From Salinivibrio kushneri (GTDB lineage Bacteria > Pseudomonadota > Gammaproteobacteria > Enterobacterales > Vibrionaceae), in contig NZ_CP040021.1 in NCBI RefSeq assembly GCF_005280275.1, forward strand, positions 2,753,001 to 2,817,000: a stretch of 64,000 nucleotides of DNA, read 5' to 3'. Positions 40,578 through 51,379 of this stretch are shown piece by piece. A model generated the notes under the pieces. That model was given only the letters and a program-made list of their open reading frames with translations, was not told where the DNA came from and made no database searches. Position 1 is the stretch's first letter. Each line of letters opens with the position of its first letter. A program made the translations under genes and the position numbers.

Positions 40578-41131
40578 TCCTCACTCTCCGATTCTGCAGC
40601 CGATTCACCTTGAATCGCGCTGCAGGGCTTATCGGCACATTGATGCACCGTCTTGCCGCCTTTCTTACGCTCCACCAGCAGCGCAAAGCCACATTGTTCG
40701 CAGGTGCCAGCTATCGGTTGTGCGTTTACTGCAAAATGGCACTTAGGGTACTGGTCACAGGCAAAAAAACGCTTACCGTAACGCGAGGTACGCTCCACCA
40801 GCTCACCTTTGTGGCAGGCAGGGCAGGTTAGGGTGGTATGATCGGGTTCGTCCGGTTTTTCGATATGCGTACATTGTGGGAACTGATCGCAGCCAATAAA
40901 CATACCGAATCGACCTTGACGTAACACCAATTCTCCCTGATGACACGCCGGGCAAGCCACGCCAAGCGCTTTCACTACATGGCCATCGCCATGATGTAAC
41001 GCCTTGGTATAGTGGCAGTCTGGGTAGGCCGTACAGGCCAAAAACGGGCCTCGTTTGCCCGATTTAAATGCAAGAGCGCTGCCACATTCCGGGCAGCGCT
41101 CCTGGGTGTTCGGGGTGTTTTCTTTACTCAT
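40574..41131 (-). CDS. Topoisomerase-type C4 zinc-finger protein (YrdD type)
   Basis: A 185-residue protein made of four C4 zinc ribbons like those at the C-terminus of DNA topoisomerase I (zf-C4_Topoisom), with no catalytic domain. Cysteine groups are CPECGS...CTAYPDCHY, CPACHQGE...CDQFPQCTH, CPACHKGE...CDQYPKCHF and CEQCGF...CADKPC. Related to E. coli YrdD. It probably binds nucleic acid, but no process is established. It is the last gene of a dprA-smg-zinc-finger group and overlaps purK at its end. Confidence 0.88.
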   Translation of the reverse strand: MSKENTPNTQERCPECGSALAFKSGKRGPFLACTAYPDCHYTKALHHGDGHVVKALGVACPACHQGELVLRQGRFGMFIGCDQFPQCTHIEKPDEPDHTTLTCPACHKGELVERTSRYGKRFFACDQYPKCHFAVNAQPIAGTCEQCGFALLVERKKGGKTVHQCADKPCSAIQGESAAESESED

Positions 41132-41159
41132 TCACACCTTTCACTGTTGTTGAGAAGCG

Positions 41160-41633
41160 CTAGTGCACGTATCCCTCTTGTGCGTCGTACAGCATGTCTT
41201 CCATCTGTGTATACGCACGCTCGTTACCGGGCACGTTAAACAGCACCATCAAAATCACCCATTTTAGGTCATCAAGACCAAATTCTTGGGTCTCGAGTTC
41301 CATCACCCGATCGATCACCATTTCACGCGTTTCCGGTGACAGCACCCCAGCCTGCTCTAAGAATAAGAGGAAGCCTCGGCTTTCTTGGTCGATAAAGCGT
41401 GTTTCTTGCTCGGTATAGATTCGAATCGAGCTTTGGGCACTGCCTGATAGGTAAGGCTGTTTATCCGCATATTGCAACTGTGCCAGCTTTTCAAGCCAGT
41501 TCAGGGCTTTATATATATCGTCTTGATGAAAACCCGCGCGGGACAATTCATCTGCTAATTCGTCCTGATCGATCATCACTTCCACATCGCTATGGATGTA
41601 GGTTTCGAACAGGTACATAAGAATGTCCATCAT
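41160..41633 (-). CDS. smg: Smg family protein (DUF494)
   Basis: A 157-residue protein of the Smg (DUF494) family. It begins [18 protein letters not shown], the family signature, continues with a winged-helix-like [25 protein letters not shown] and ends with [18 protein letters not shown]...[14 protein letters not shown]. The function is unknown; it always accompanies dprA in enterics and vibrios. It starts 2 bases after the dprA stop, which implies co-translation. Confidence 0.93.
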   Translation of the reverse strand: MMDILMYLFETYIHSDVEVMIDQDELADELSRAGFHQDDIYKALNWLEKLAQLQYADKQPYLSGSAQSSIRIYTEQETRFIDQESRGFLLFLEQAGVLSPETREMVIDRVMELETQEFGLDDLKWVILMVLFNVPGNERAYTQMEDMLYDAQEGYVH

Positions 41634-41635
41634 GG

Positions 41636-42745
41636 CTAGCCCCTCCTCGTTCTGACATAGCCACCGGGTACTGCTGCTACAAGCCCCTGGAGTTCTAAGT
41701 CTAACAACTGCATCATGATTTCGTGAACCGGTTGGTTGCAGCGCTCAGCCAGTACGTCGACACACGTCGCGTTAGTCCCTACGTTAGCCAACAGCGCAGA
41801 AAATGGCAATCCTTCGTGCGTATCTAACTTGGGTGCATCACTAAATAATTCATGTTGCTGACTCACAGCAAACTGCACCAAGCTATCCACATCACTTATA
41901 ATATCATCAACACAGTCAACTAACACCGCACCTTGTTTTATCAATTGGTGGCAACCGCGCGATTGGACTTGGTCAATGGGACCGGGAATCGCAAACACAC
42001 TCCGGTTTTGCTCTAGCGCATAACGCGCCGTGATCAGTGACCCACTTTGCGGTGCGGCCTCTACCACCAATACACCCGCCGACAACCCACTGATCAGTCG
42101 ATTGCGGCGCGGAAAGTGTTCGGCCCTTGGCGGCGCGTCTGGCCAAAACTCGGAAACCAGAGCCCCTTGCGCTTCAATTCGCTTGGCCAATGCGCGATGT
42201 CGCGCGGGATACACATTGGCAAGTCCGCTTCCCAACACCGCCAAAGTCTTACCGCCGCCTTCAAGTGCGCCTTTGTGTGCCCGGCCATCAATGCCAAGCG
42301 CAAGCCCACTGGTAATCGCAACACCATGCTCAACCAGTTGTTTAGCAAATTGATACGCTGTCTCTAAACCTTGTGGGGTCGCGTGACGGCTGCCCACCAT
42401 CGCCAACTGGGGCATCGCCAAGCAAGAGAGATCCCCTTGCACATACAAGACCAAAGGTGGCCGTGAGATTTCTCTGAGTAGTGCCGGGTAGGCAGGATGA
42501 TCAAAGCCAATAAGGTGGCAATTATCTTGCCTCGCCCACTTAAGGCTGCGTTCAATCATGGCATGGTTGGGGTGGGTGATCGCCTGACATTGCTCAGCGG
42601 TTAAGCCAACCGCGGCAAGCTCATAATGCGTTTGGTCACATAACGCATCGATGGGCACTTTGGCCAACAGCGCGCGCCGTTGCGAGACGCGCAACCGCGG
42701 CACTTGGGTCAGCGTCAACCATCCTCGCAGCGATTTATCGTCCAT
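41636..42745 (-). CDS. dprA: DNA-processing protein DprA
   Basis: DprA loads RecA onto incoming single-stranded DNA during natural transformation. The protein has about 369 residues from ATG 42745 ([18 protein letters not shown]), which overlaps the end of the LysM gene by 11 bases; a longer frame reaches 42775. The Rossmann-fold DprA/Smf core is clear: [71 protein letters not shown] and [17 protein letters not shown]-terminal winged-helix (DprA_WH-like) region ends the protein. Together with comM it points to competence machinery in this organism. Confidence 0.95.
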   Translation of the reverse strand: MDDKSLRGWLTLTQVPRLRVSQRRALLAKVPIDALCDQTHYELAAVGLTAEQCQAITHPNHAMIERSLKWARQDNCHLIGFDHPAYPALLREISRPPLVLYVQGDLSCLAMPQLAMVGSRHATPQGLETAYQFAKQLVEHGVAITSGLALGIDGRAHKGALEGGGKTLAVLGSGLANVYPARHRALAKRIEAQGALVSEFWPDAPPRAEHFPRRNRLISGLSAGVLVVEAAPQSGSLITARYALEQNRSVFAIPGPIDQVQSRGCHQLIKQGAVLVDCVDDIISDVDSLVQFAVSQQHELFSDAPKLDTHEGLPFSALLANVGTNATCVDVLAERCNQPVHEIMMQLLDLELQGLVAAVPGGYVRTRRG

Positions 42746-43796
42746 AGGCCGGTTGAGGAGAAGGCGGCACCGCATGCATGCCGGCTTTGATAGGCTGACG
42801 CGCTTGGGTGATCACCGCCAAACTAACCCAGGGATAGGCCCGAACCACCATGGTTTGTCCCACTGTCACATCAGGCATGGGTGTGATGGCCTGTGTCGTG
42901 CTTTCGTTCGCGTTTTGATAGCGATATTCACCGGGGCCATTTAACACGTTGGCGCCAGCTTCAGTGACAGTAAACATTTGCCCGGCGGTTACGCCATCTT
43001 TGGCGCCTTTATCGAGCACCACAAGCTGGCCATTCGCCACATACTCACTGCCATAAAGGTGCCCTAATAACGTGGCGTCGATTTGCGCCGCTTGGGGCCA
43101 AAACCGAGGAGACGTTTTCTCAGGCAAAGGTAACAAGACATCATTGGGGCGCACTTCCTGCACCACGCTTGTGAGTGTCAGCACACTGCGCCCTTGGCTT
43201 TGCGCACGGATACGCCCATCAGCCACATGTTTTAAGCTCACCATAGCGGTAGATTCAGCGCCAGCGCCTGACTTCTCGGTGCGCGAGAAAGTTTTCTCAA
43301 CCCGAAAAACCTGCCAGTCTTTAGCATTCAGCGCGGCATCCACATATAGGGTATCGTGTAGGGAAAGATATTGACGTCCATCGGTCGAGCCAAGCACGCG
43401 AGGCAAGGCGACCAAGCGCGCTTTTTCGACCAACATGTCCTGTCGTAAATAGGGAAGCAGCCTCGAATCAACGCTGGTGAGTGCCGGTGTATCGGACACC
43501 TTTCCGTGCGGCGCGATCGCCTCTTGGGGCTGATAGCTGACGGTAGGTTGTCCTGCTTGCCATGTGAGCGTCAGCACATCACCGGGGTAAATTAGGTTGG
43601 GATCGTTTATAGCCGGATTCGCGTACCATACCTTGGGCCACTGCCAAGGGTTATCAAAAAAGGTGGCGGCGATGTCCCACAAGGTATCTCCCCGCTCAAC
43701 CACATAACGCTGACTCTCGGCAGGACCGGCTGCCAGTATTGGTAGCGCGACAACCAATAACCCAGCAGCGGCCAGATTGAATAGCTTTCTTGTCAT
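42735..43796 (-). CDS. LysM-domain secreted protein
   Basis: A 353-residue exported protein with a signal peptide (MTRKLFNLAAAGLLVVALPILAAG) and one LysM domain (about 28-75, YVVERGDTLWDIAATFF ... NLIYPGDVLTLTW) for peptidoglycan binding. The long remainder (about 85-350) is conserved in Vibrio proteins encoded beside dprA but has no named function. The start at ATG 43796 is chosen because GAGGAAG is 6 bases upstream; the frame also opens at GTG 43811. Its stop codon lies inside the dprA start, so the two are coupled. Confidence 0.85.
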   Translation of the reverse strand: MTRKLFNLAAAGLLVVALPILAAGPAESQRYVVERGDTLWDIAATFFDNPWQWPKVWYANPAINDPNLIYPGDVLTLTWQAGQPTVSYQPQEAIAPHGKVSDTPALTSVDSRLLPYLRQDMLVEKARLVALPRVLGSTDGRQYLSLHDTLYVDAALNAKDWQVFRVEKTFSRTEKSGAGAESTAMVSLKHVADGRIRAQSQGRSVLTLTSVVQEVRPNDVLLPLPEKTSPRFWPQAAQIDATLLGHLYGSEYVANGQLVVLDKGAKDGVTAGQMFTVTEAGANVLNGPGEYRYQNANESTTQAITPMPDVTVGQTMVVRAYPWVSLAVITQARQPIKAGMHAVPPSPQPAYGR

Positions 43797-43913
43797 CAAT
43801 GTCTTCCTCACCCGACGAATGATGCTGATGCTGTCAATTGGCTGGTAAAATGTCTAGAATTAACCCAATTACCCCGTGCCGCTTTCGGCACAGTTCAATT
43901 TTTATGAGACGTT

Positions 43914-44426
43914 ATGGCTTTACTGAACGTATTAACATTCCCAGATGAGCGCCTTCGCACCGTGGCTAAGCCAGTGGATGCTGTCACGCCTGAGATCCAA
44001 AAAATGGCTGATGACATGGTTGAAACCATGTACGCCCAAGACGGTATTGGTCTCGCGGCCACGCAAGTAGATTTTCACCAACGCATGGTGGTGATTGATG
44101 TGTCTGACACCCGTGATCAACCCATGGTGCTTATCAACCCCGAAATCATCGAAAAGCGTGGTGAAGATGGTATTGAAGAAGGGTGCTTATCTGTGCCCAG
44201 CGCACGTGCATTGGTCCCTCGTGCGGCCGAAGTGACAGTAAAAGCGCTGGATCGCGATGGTAACCCTATTCAGTTTGATGCCGACGACCTACTCGCGATT
44301 TGTGTTCAGCATGAGCTTGACCATCTAGAAGGTAAGCTTTTTGTTGATTATCTTTCGCCACTGAAGCGACAACGCATCAAGCAGAAGATGGAAAAAATCA
44401 AACGCGCTAACCAAAAAGCAAGTTGA
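43914..44426 (+). CDS. def: Peptide deformylase Def
   Basis: Def removes the formyl group from nascent proteins. The 170-residue metalloenzyme has all three motifs: GIGLAATQ (about 45-52), EGCLSVP with metal ligand Cys (about 90-96) and [12 protein letters not shown] with two metal-binding histidines and catalytic Glu (about 132-143). It lies 7 bases before fmt, pairing formylation and deformylation in one operon, and is divergent from the LysM-dprA-smg group. Confidence 0.97.
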   Translation: MALLNVLTFPDERLRTVAKPVDAVTPEIQKMADDMVETMYAQDGIGLAATQVDFHQRMVVIDVSDTRDQPMVLINPEIIEKRGEDGIEEGCLSVPSARALVPRAAEVTVKALDRDGNPIQFDADDLLAICVQHELDHLEGKLFVDYLSPLKRQRIKQKMEKIKRANQKAS

Positions 44427-44433
44427 GGTCACT

Positions 44434-45378
44434 TTGAGCACACCGCTGCGTATAGTATTTGCGGGCACGCCGGATTTTGCCGCGCGCCATTTGCAAGCCC
44501 TGCTCGACAGTGAGCATGAGGTGATTGCGGCTTATAGCCGTGAAGATAAACCCGCTGGCCGAGGAAAAAAGCTTACCGCCAGCCCGGTGAAACAGCTCGC
44601 CCTTGAGCATGACTTACCCGTCTACCAACCCCGCACCTTGCGTGATGAACAAGCGCAAGCCGAGCTGGCTGCCTTGAATGCTGATGTGATGGTGGTTGTC
44701 GCTTACGGGCTTATTCTCCCCAAAGCGGTCTTGGATACACCTCGATTAGGCTGTGTGAATGTCCATGGCTCCATCCTGCCTCGCTGGCGTGGCGCGGCCC
44801 CTATCGAGCGAGCCGTATGGGCCGGCGACAATGAGACCGGCGTCACCATCATGCAGATGGATGAGGGGCTCGATACCGGCGACATGCTCAAAATTGCCAC
44901 CTTACCCATTGATGAGAAAGAGACCAGTGGCAGCCTGTATCAGCGACTTGCAGAGCTGGGGCCGCAGGCATTGATCGACTGCCTTAATGACATGGCTAAC
45001 GGCATTATTCTTGCCGAGCCACAAAACGATGCCAAAGCCAACTACGCTGAAAAGCTGAGTAAGCAAGAAGCGCAAATCGATTGGCAGCGAGATGCCGCCT
45101 TTATCGAACGTTGTGTGCGCGCATTTAACCCACGTCCGATCAGCTACTTCACCTTAGGAGAGCAAAACATCAAGGTATGGGACGCTAACGCACTAGATAT
45201 CGACGTGGACGCGGCACCAGGCACAGTGATCAACACTGACAAACACGGCATTCAGGTCGCGACCGGAAAAGGCGTGATCCAGCTGACCCAACTTCAGCCA
45301 CCAGGCAAAAAAGCCATGCAAGCACATGAGCTGCTGAATGCTCGCCGTGAATGGTTTGAAACGGGTACCCAACTGTAG
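44434..45378 (+). CDS. fmt: Methionyl-tRNA formyltransferase Fmt
   Basis: Fmt formylates initiator Met-tRNA using 10-formyl-tetrahydrofolate. The 314-residue protein has the N-terminal [15 protein letters not shown], the catalytic [16 protein letters not shown] (about 107-122) with His, and the substrate loop [17 protein letters not shown]. The frame starts with TTG at 44434, with GAGGTCAC upstream; no ATG fits the conserved N-terminus. It ends at a strong terminator, separating it from rsmB. Confidence 0.96.
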   Translation: MSTPLRIVFAGTPDFAARHLQALLDSEHEVIAAYSREDKPAGRGKKLTASPVKQLALEHDLPVYQPRTLRDEQAQAELAALNADVMVVVAYGLILPKAVLDTPRLGCVNVHGSILPRWRGAAPIERAVWAGDNETGVTIMQMDEGLDTGDMLKIATLPIDEKETSGSLYQRLAELGPQALIDCLNDMANGIILAEPQNDAKANYAEKLSKQEAQIDWQRDAAFIERCVRAFNPRPISYFTLGEQNIKVWDANALDIDVDAAPGTVINTDKHGIQVATGKGVIQLTQLQPPGKKAMQAHELLNARREWFETGTQL

Positions 45379-45402
45379 GTTAATCGTGCCCTGCATGACG
45401 AT

Positions 45403-45427
45403 AAGGCCAGTACGCTGGCCTTTTTTT
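45403..45427 (+). terminator. Terminator after fmt
   Basis: AAGGCCAG pairs with CTGGCCTT around a TACG loop, followed by a run of T. It lies 25 bases past fmt. Confidence 0.92.
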
Positions 45428-45480
45428 ATCTGGCTAACATCATCGTTTGATGCCAATTTGACCTTTGCATAGGTAAACAT

Positions 45481-46767
45481 ATGAATGTAAGAGCCGCGGC
45501 TGCCCGCGTTCTGTATCACGTGGTCGATCAGGGCCAATCACTGTCACAGCAGCTTCCTCTTGCTCAACAGCAGATCGCGCCACGCGACGCCGCCTTGTTG
45601 CAAGAGATGTGTTACGGCACGTTACGCTGGCTGCCGCGCTTAGAGTATATCGTGCAAGCCCTGATGGACAAGCCACTGAAAGGCAAGCAACGTGTTTTCC
45701 ATCACTTGCTACTGGTCGGGCTGTATCAGATTAGCTACATGCGGATCCCTGCCCATGCAGCGGTGGCTGAAACTGTCAACGCCACCAAGCCATTGAAGCG
45801 CCCACAATTACGTGGATTGATTAACGCCATTTTGCGCAATTATCAACGCGATCAAGCGGCGCTAGACCAAGCGAGTCAAGCACACGAGGCCGGGCTTTAT
45901 TGTCACCCCAGCTGGTTACTCAAACGCCTTCAGGCCGCCTACCCCTCCAATTGGCAAGACATTGTGGCGGCAAATCATCAAAAGGCGCCGATGTGGCTGC
46001 GTGTCAATCGCCAGTACCATTCACGAGAAAGCTACCACTCAGAGCTGCAACAAGCCGGTATTGGTGCCAGTGCTCACCCAGATGCGATGGATGCGCTGAA
46101 GCTCGACGCGCCGTGTGATGTGTCTCGCCTACCCGGCTTTGACCAAGGCTGGGTGTCGGTACAAGATGCCGCCGCGCAGCTGGCTGTCGATTATCTCCAA
46201 CCCGCGTCTGCAGAACATATTCTCGACTGCTGTGCCGCGCCAGGCGGGAAAACCTGTCATATTCTTGAGCATCAACCTGATGCCATAGTGACGGCCATTG
46301 ATGCCGATGAAAACCGCTTGTCGCGGATCAAAGAGAACCTGTCGCGGTTGGGCCTTAATGCTGAAGTGAAACACGCGGATGCCCGCGAGCCGAGCGCTTG
46401 GCATCAAGGGCCGACATTTGATCGTATTTTGCTGGATGCCCCTTGCTCTGCCACCGGCGTGATCCGACGTCATCCCGACATAAAGTGGCTGCGTCGTGAC
46501 AGTGATATTCACGCCTTGGTCACGTTACAGGCAGAGATTTTAGACGCAATGTGGCAGCAATTAGCACCAGGCGGTACGCTGGTTTACGCCACTTGCTCAG
46601 TGTTACCGGATGAAAACAGCGAGCAAATCCGTGCCTTTTTAGCCCGTGAGCCTTCCGCGATACTACGCACCGGCACGCAAACGCAGCCTGGTCGCCAGAT
46701 TTTACCAGGCGAAGACGACATGGACGGTTTCTATTACGCATGCCTAGAAAAGCCTTTATGCGACTAG
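45481..46767 (+). CDS. rsmB: 16S rRNA m5C967 methyltransferase RsmB
   Basis: RsmB methylates C967 of 16S rRNA. The 428-residue protein has an N-terminal NusB-like RNA-binding domain (about 1-140) and a SAM-dependent domain with [20 protein letters not shown], the active-site [18 protein letters not shown] (Cys322) and [15 protein letters not shown] (Cys372, the nucleophile of RNA m5C enzymes). It is followed 18 bases later by trkA, the def-fmt-rsmB-trkA order of E. coli. Confidence 0.96.
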   Translation: MNVRAAAARVLYHVVDQGQSLSQQLPLAQQQIAPRDAALLQEMCYGTLRWLPRLEYIVQALMDKPLKGKQRVFHHLLLVGLYQISYMRIPAHAAVAETVNATKPLKRPQLRGLINAILRNYQRDQAALDQASQAHEAGLYCHPSWLLKRLQAAYPSNWQDIVAANHQKAPMWLRVNRQYHSRESYHSELQQAGIGASAHPDAMDALKLDAPCDVSRLPGFDQGWVSVQDAAAQLAVDYLQPASAEHILDCCAAPGGKTCHILEHQPDAIVTAIDADENRLSRIKENLSRLGLNAEVKHADAREPSAWHQGPTFDRILLDAPCSATGVIRRHPDIKWLRRDSDIHALVTLQAEILDAMWQQLAPGGTLVYATCSVLPDENSEQIRAFLAREPSAILRTGTQTQPGRQILPGEDDMDGFYYACLEKPLCD

Positions 46768-46785
46768 GCAGGGAGTGACAGTAGC

Positions 46786-48162
46786 ATGAAAATCATCATC
46801 TTGGGTGCAGGCCAAGTCGGCGGCACCTTGGCAGAAAACCTAGTGGGGGAAAACAACGATATCACCATTGTTGACCGCGCCCCGGAACGACTGCGTGAGC
46901 TGCAAGACAAATATGACTTACGTGTGGTGCAAGGGTTTGCCAGCCATCCGACCACGCTGCAAGAGGCGGGGGCTCAAGATGCGGATATGCTGGTCGCGGT
47001 GACCAACTCAGACGAGACCAATATGATCGCCTGCCAGGTCGCGTATACCCGATTTAATACCCCCAACCGTGTTGCCCGGATCCGCAGCCCTGAATACTTA
47101 GCGGTGAAAGAGCAACTGTTTAACAGTGATGCGTGTCCGGTTGACCACCTTATCGCCCCTGAAGAGTTGGTGACTCGTTATATTCGTCGTCTGATTGAAT
47201 ATCCAGGTGCCTTACAGGTGGTCAGTTTTGCTGACAAAAAGGTCGGTCTGGTTGCGGTTAAAGCGTATTACGGTGGTCCTTTAGTCGGAAAGGCCTTGTC
47301 GGCGCTGCGTGAACATATGCCGCATGTGGATACGCGTGTCGCCGCTATTTTCCGTCGTGATCGCCCGATTCGCCCGCAAGGTACCACCATCATTGAAGCC
47401 GATGACGAAGTATTTTTCGTCGCCGCGAGTAACCATATTCGTTCGGTGATGAGTGAGTTGCAGCGCCTTGAAAAGCCCTACAAACGCATCATGATTGTTG
47501 GTGGTGGTAATATCGGGGCAGGCCTCGCGATGGCGTTGGAGCGTCAATACAGTGTGAAGTTGATTGAACGTAACCTGACCCGCGCCGAGCACCTTTCTGA
47601 GTTACTGGAAGAAACTACGGTCTTTTGTGGTGACGCCTCCGACCAAGAGCTGCTCAGTGAAGAGCACATTGATCAGATTGATGTATTTATCGCGGTCACC
47701 AACGAAGATGAAGCCAACATTATGTCGGCGATGTTGGCGAAACGCCTTGGCGCCAAAAAAGTCATGGTGCTTATCCAGCGCGGCGCTTATGTGGATTTGG
47801 TGCAAGGCGGGGTAATTGATATTGCCATCTCCCCTCAACAGGCGACGATATCTGCGCTGCTCACCCATGTTCGCCGCGCAGACATTGTTAATGTCTCGTC
47901 ACTACGACGCGGTGCCGCCGAGGCCATCGAGGCAATCGCCCATGGGGATGCATCCACCTCGAAAGTGGTCGGGCGCGCCATCGGCGAAATCAAACTGCCA
48001 CCAGGTACCACGATCGGTGCCGTGGTGCGCGGCGATGAAGTGCTAATTGCGCACGACAAAACCGTGATTCAGCAAGACGACCATGTGGTGTTGTTCTTGG
48101 TGAACAAAAAATACATTCCTGACGTTGAGCGCCTGTTCCAGCCCAGTCCTTTCTTCCTTTAA
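46786..48162 (+). CDS. trkA: Trk potassium uptake regulator TrkA
   Basis: TrkA is the cytoplasmic NAD-binding regulatory ring of the TrkH/TrkG K+ channels. The 458-residue protein consists of two RCK halves: the first Rossmann motif is [17 protein letters not shown] (about 2-18), the second [16 protein letters not shown] (about 233). Each is followed by a TrkA_C segment. Its position directly after rsmB is conserved in enterics. No TrkH gene lies in the window. Confidence 0.96.
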   Translation: MKIIILGAGQVGGTLAENLVGENNDITIVDRAPERLRELQDKYDLRVVQGFASHPTTLQEAGAQDADMLVAVTNSDETNMIACQVAYTRFNTPNRVARIRSPEYLAVKEQLFNSDACPVDHLIAPEELVTRYIRRLIEYPGALQVVSFADKKVGLVAVKAYYGGPLVGKALSALREHMPHVDTRVAAIFRRDRPIRPQGTTIIEADDEVFFVAASNHIRSVMSELQRLEKPYKRIMIVGGGNIGAGLAMALERQYSVKLIERNLTRAEHLSELLEETTVFCGDASDQELLSEEHIDQIDVFIAVTNEDEANIMSAMLAKRLGAKKVMVLIQRGAYVDLVQGGVIDIAISPQQATISALLTHVRRADIVNVSSLRRGAAEAIEAIAHGDASTSKVVGRAIGEIKLPPGTTIGAVVRGDEVLIAHDKTVIQQDDHVVLFLVNKKYIPDVERLFQPSPFFL

Positions 48163-48168
48163 TCCTAT

Positions 48169-48204
48169 CCTGCAGGCGTTGTTGCCTGCAGGCTCACGGT
48201 TTTT
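48169..48204 (+). terminator. Terminator after trkA
   Basis: A 9-bp stem CCTGCAGGC / GCCTGCAGG with a GTTGTT loop, followed after seven bases by TTTTT. The distance between stem and T-run makes it imperfect. Confidence 0.6.
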
Positions 48205-48285
48205 CGCTGTCTACTGCCGTTCCAATCACTTTGGGTATACACTAATAAAAGCTCTCTTGGTATCGACAACGCAGAAAGGAACGCC

Positions 48286-49317
48286 ATGTCGGACGATCAA
48301 TTTCAGCAATCTACCAGCTTCCTCAAAAAAGCGGTGCCTTTGATGATGAAATATAAGGTGCCGACCACGCCCACCAACTATGCCTTGTGGTACACCTATG
48401 TCGCCAATACCGACGCCAAACTTAACGCGGATGTCGATGCCACGGTGGATGAGCACGGTACCTGCAGCCCGCTGCAAAGCGATATGCTCTACCAAAAACA
48501 CATGGCCGATAAACATAGTCGAGACATCAATGCATTAAAGCAAAGCTTAGAATCGATGATGACCGAAATGACTCACTCGATGTCAGATACGATCCAAGAT
48601 ACTGACGCTTTTCATTCGGTGCTCGATAACACCTTTGAACAGCTGTCACGGGTCGAAAACGAAGGGCTATCCATTGATGAGACCATTGCTGTGGTACGCA
48701 ACGTGGTCAAAGACTCGCAAGCACTGACCCAGTCGACCCGCTACTTTAAGCACCAGCTTAATGACGCGCAGCAAGAGATTGCGCAATTGAAGCAAAACTT
48801 GGCAGAGATGACAGAACAAGCCACTCATGATGGCTTAACCGGTTTGCTTAACCGTGCAGCCTTTGAGCGCGAGCTCACCGCCTACATTGATAGCCCACAA
48901 ACCTGGCCGTTTTGCTTGATACTCATTGATCTCGACCACTTCAAAAAGCTCAATGATACTTATGGTCATGTGCTCGGTGATATCGCATTAAAGCAGGTCG
49001 CTAAGCGGATCCTCGATTACTGTCGGGATGGCGTACAAGCCTTTCGCTATGGGGGCGAGGAGTTTGCGTTATTGGTACCACAAAAAAAGTTGAGTACCGC
49101 CAAACGCACCGCCGAAACATTGCGCGCCGCGATTGATCGCATGGTGATCAAAGACCGACGTCGCGGCCGAACCTTGGATCATATTACCGTCTCCATTGGC
49201 GTCGCAGAATATGATGAAGAGAAAACGGAGTCGAGTGCCGATCTGATTTACCGTGCCGATCAGCACTTGTATCAAGCTAAAAACTTAGGCCGTAATCGCG
49301 TGATGCCGATTAATTAA
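48286..49317 (+). CDS. Diguanylate cyclase with degenerate I-site
   Basis: A 343-residue cytoplasmic GGDEF protein that probably makes cyclic di-GMP. The C-terminal domain starts at DGLTGLLNRAAFERE (about 182) and has IDLDHFKKLNDTYGH and the active-site RYGGEEF (256-260). Eight residues before the conserved Tyr there is the inhibitory-site Arg247, but the expected Asp of RxxD is replaced (RDGV), so product inhibition may be lost. The N-terminal half (about 1-175) has a conserved FLKKAVPLMMKYKVPTTPTNYALWYTYV segment and coiled-coil stretches (about 145-178) seen in several Vibrio cyclases. It is monocistronic. Confidence 0.9.
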   Translation: MSDDQFQQSTSFLKKAVPLMMKYKVPTTPTNYALWYTYVANTDAKLNADVDATVDEHGTCSPLQSDMLYQKHMADKHSRDINALKQSLESMMTEMTHSMSDTIQDTDAFHSVLDNTFEQLSRVENEGLSIDETIAVVRNVVKDSQALTQSTRYFKHQLNDAQQEIAQLKQNLAEMTEQATHDGLTGLLNRAAFERELTAYIDSPQTWPFCLILIDLDHFKKLNDTYGHVLGDIALKQVAKRILDYCRDGVQAFRYGGEEFALLVPQKKLSTAKRTAETLRAAIDRMVIKDRRRGRTLDHITVSIGVAEYDEEKTESSADLIYRADQHLYQAKNLGRNRVMPIN

Positions 49318-49410
49318 TCACCACCTGAGCGGAAATTGATCCTGGCTAAGTTTCACTTCAGTGTGGTCGGGCAAAATGGCATTTTTTACGTGCCACACTA
49401 AGGATGCCCT

Positions 49411-49689
49411 ATGCAATGCCACCGTATCAATGAGCTGCTCGACCTACTCAATCAATCTTGGCAAAAAACCCCTGACTGTTCTCTGATGCAAGTGCTCATC
49501 CAGATCGCTGATGAAGCGGGTCATGGTCAGGATATCACCACGTTATCAGACGATACCTTGATCTATCAGCTTAAGATGCGACTAGAAGACACTGATGCCC
49601 CCATTCCTGGGCTAGCCAAAGATTGTGAAGGCGATTTTAAAGCCGCGATTTTGCGCGCGCGCGGGATCCCGCCTCAGCAATCGTCGTGA
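49411..49689 (+). CDS. yihD: YihD family protein (DUF1040)
   Basis: A 92-residue cytoplasmic protein close to E. coli YihD, with the conserved CHRINELLDLLNQSWQKTPD start, DDTLIYQLKMR and the PGLAKDCEGDFKAAILRARG end. Function is unknown. In E. coli yihD lies just upstream of srkA and dsbA; here ccoG is inserted between. An imperfect inverted repeat AGTGTGG / CCACACT flanks an AAAATG-CATTTT hairpin just upstream (49360-49399), which could be the terminator of the cyclase gene or part of a regulatory leader. Confidence 0.88.
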   Translation: MQCHRINELLDLLNQSWQKTPDCSLMQVLIQIADEAGHGQDITTLSDDTLIYQLKMRLEDTDAPIPGLAKDCEGDFKAAILRARGIPPQQSS

Positions 49690-49864
49690 AAGCAGTCTGG
49701 CTAATCGTCTGTTATAGCTAGATTTCATTGAGTTTGTGGCTATGTTGCAAACTATGACTCTGGTAGCGTATTCAAGGAATTCGCTGCGCTACAATTACAG
49801 GCAACAATGATAATCAGGGCCTGGCAATGCACCATGGACCCATACCCCAAGGAAAGCCAATGTC

Positions 49865-51292
49865 ATGAGCGATAAAAAAATCAACGTCAAAGACGTGACT
49901 GCAAAAGAGTACAACCCCAAAACTCACAAAGGGGCTGACGACCGATTCAATCCGAGCAATCGTATTTATGTGCGTGCGGTAAAAGGCTATTACCAGCGTA
50001 TGCGACGCTATATGGGCTGGTTTTTCATGCTGGTGTTCCTCGCCATTCCATGGCTCCCATACCAAGGACGCCAAGCCATCTTACTCGATATCGGTAATCA
50101 GAAGTTTACCTTTTTTGGCACCACACTCTGGCCACAAGACCTTACCTTGCTGGCTGCCTTGTTGATGCTCGCGGCATTTGGCCTTTTCTTCATCACCACC
50201 TTTCTTGGCCGCGTGTGGTGTGGGTACTTATGCCCGCAAACGGTATGGACCTTTTTGTTTATTTGGTTTGAGGAAAAACTCGAAGGCGCGGCCAATAAAC
50301 GCCGCAAGCAAGACTCGTTAAAACTGACGCCTGAGCTAGCCGCGCGCAAAACCGCTAAGCATGCAGCGTGGTGGGCGATCTCCTTGGTGACTGGGATGAC
50401 CTTCGTCGGCTACTTTGTGCCGATGCGCGAGTTAGCCATCGATTTAGTCACCTTTGATACCAGCTTCTGGGTCGGTTTTTGGGTGATCTTCTTTGCCGCT
50501 TGTACCTATGGTAACGCCGGCTGGATGCGCTCGATTATGTGTATCCACATGTGCCCTTACGCGCGCTTCCAGTCAGCCATGTTCGACAAAGACACCTTCA
50601 TTGTCGGGTATGATGCCAAGCGCGGTGAAAAACGCGGCCCACGTCCTCGTAAAAAAGATCCGAAAGAGTTGGGGCTCGGTGACTGCATTGACTGTAATTT
50701 ATGTGTGCAAGTCTGCCCAACAGGCATCGATATTCGTGATGGCTTGCAATACGAATGTATCAACTGTGGTGCCTGTATCGATGCCTGCGATGAAACCATG
50801 GATCGCATGGGCTATGAGCGTGGACTGATTAGCTACACCACCGAGCACAAACTAGAAGGCAAGAAAACGGCCGTGATGCGACCTAAGCTCCTTGGCTACG
50901 GGGTTGTCATGACTATCGTGACTGCCATGTTTATCTATTTGGCGATGTCAGTGATGCCCATGGAGCTGGATGTGATTCGTGACCGTAACCAGCTTTATCG
51001 CATCAACAACCAAGGATTAGTCGAAAACACCTATACCTTAAAAATCCTCAATAAAACCCAATCGGATGAGATCTATCAGCTGTCAGTGAATGGGCTAAAC
51101 GATGTGGAATGGCATGGCCCGCAGACGGTCAATGTCCAAGCCGGAGAAGTGTTCTCATTACCCATCAGCCTCGCGGTTGATACCTATGAGATGGAACAGC
51201 GTATCGCTGATATCACTTTTGTGATGGAACGCGAATCGGGTGAGGAGCAAAAAGTGGTCACGGCGGAGAGTCGGTTTATCACTGACCTTTAA
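49865..51292 (+). CDS. ccoG: Cytochrome oxidase assembly protein CcoG (FixG/RdxA)
   Basis: CcoG is a membrane-bound Fe-S oxidoreductase needed for cbb3-type cytochrome oxidase assembly, where it helps deliver Cu+. The 475-residue protein has about five transmembrane segments. It carries a Fer4-type CIDCNLCVQVCP motif (Cys274, 277, 280, 284), the second cluster CINCGACIDAC (298-308), CGYLCPQTVW near residue 119 and CIHMCP near 226. The C-terminal domain (about 345-475) is an Ig-like periplasmic region. It implies that cbb3 oxidase genes exist elsewhere in the genome. Confidence 0.93.
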   Translation: MSDKKINVKDVTAKEYNPKTHKGADDRFNPSNRIYVRAVKGYYQRMRRYMGWFFMLVFLAIPWLPYQGRQAILLDIGNQKFTFFGTTLWPQDLTLLAALLMLAAFGLFFITTFLGRVWCGYLCPQTVWTFLFIWFEEKLEGAANKRRKQDSLKLTPELAARKTAKHAAWWAISLVTGMTFVGYFVPMRELAIDLVTFDTSFWVGFWVIFFAACTYGNAGWMRSIMCIHMCPYARFQSAMFDKDTFIVGYDAKRGEKRGPRPRKKDPKELGLGDCIDCNLCVQVCPTGIDIRDGLQYECINCGACIDACDETMDRMGYERGLISYTTEHKLEGKKTAVMRPKLLGYGVVMTIVTAMFIYLAMSVMPMELDVIRDRNQLYRINNQGLVENTYTLKILNKTQSDEIYQLSVNGLNDVEWHGPQTVNVQAGEVFSLPISLAVDTYEMEQRIADITFVMERESGEEQKVVTAESRFITDL

Positions 51293-51379
51293 TCGCCACA
51301 CCGTATGCAGACGAAAAGGGCGCAGGCAGCGCTCTTTTTATTTGTTACTATGGCGTTTTGCCACACAGACGGAATACTC

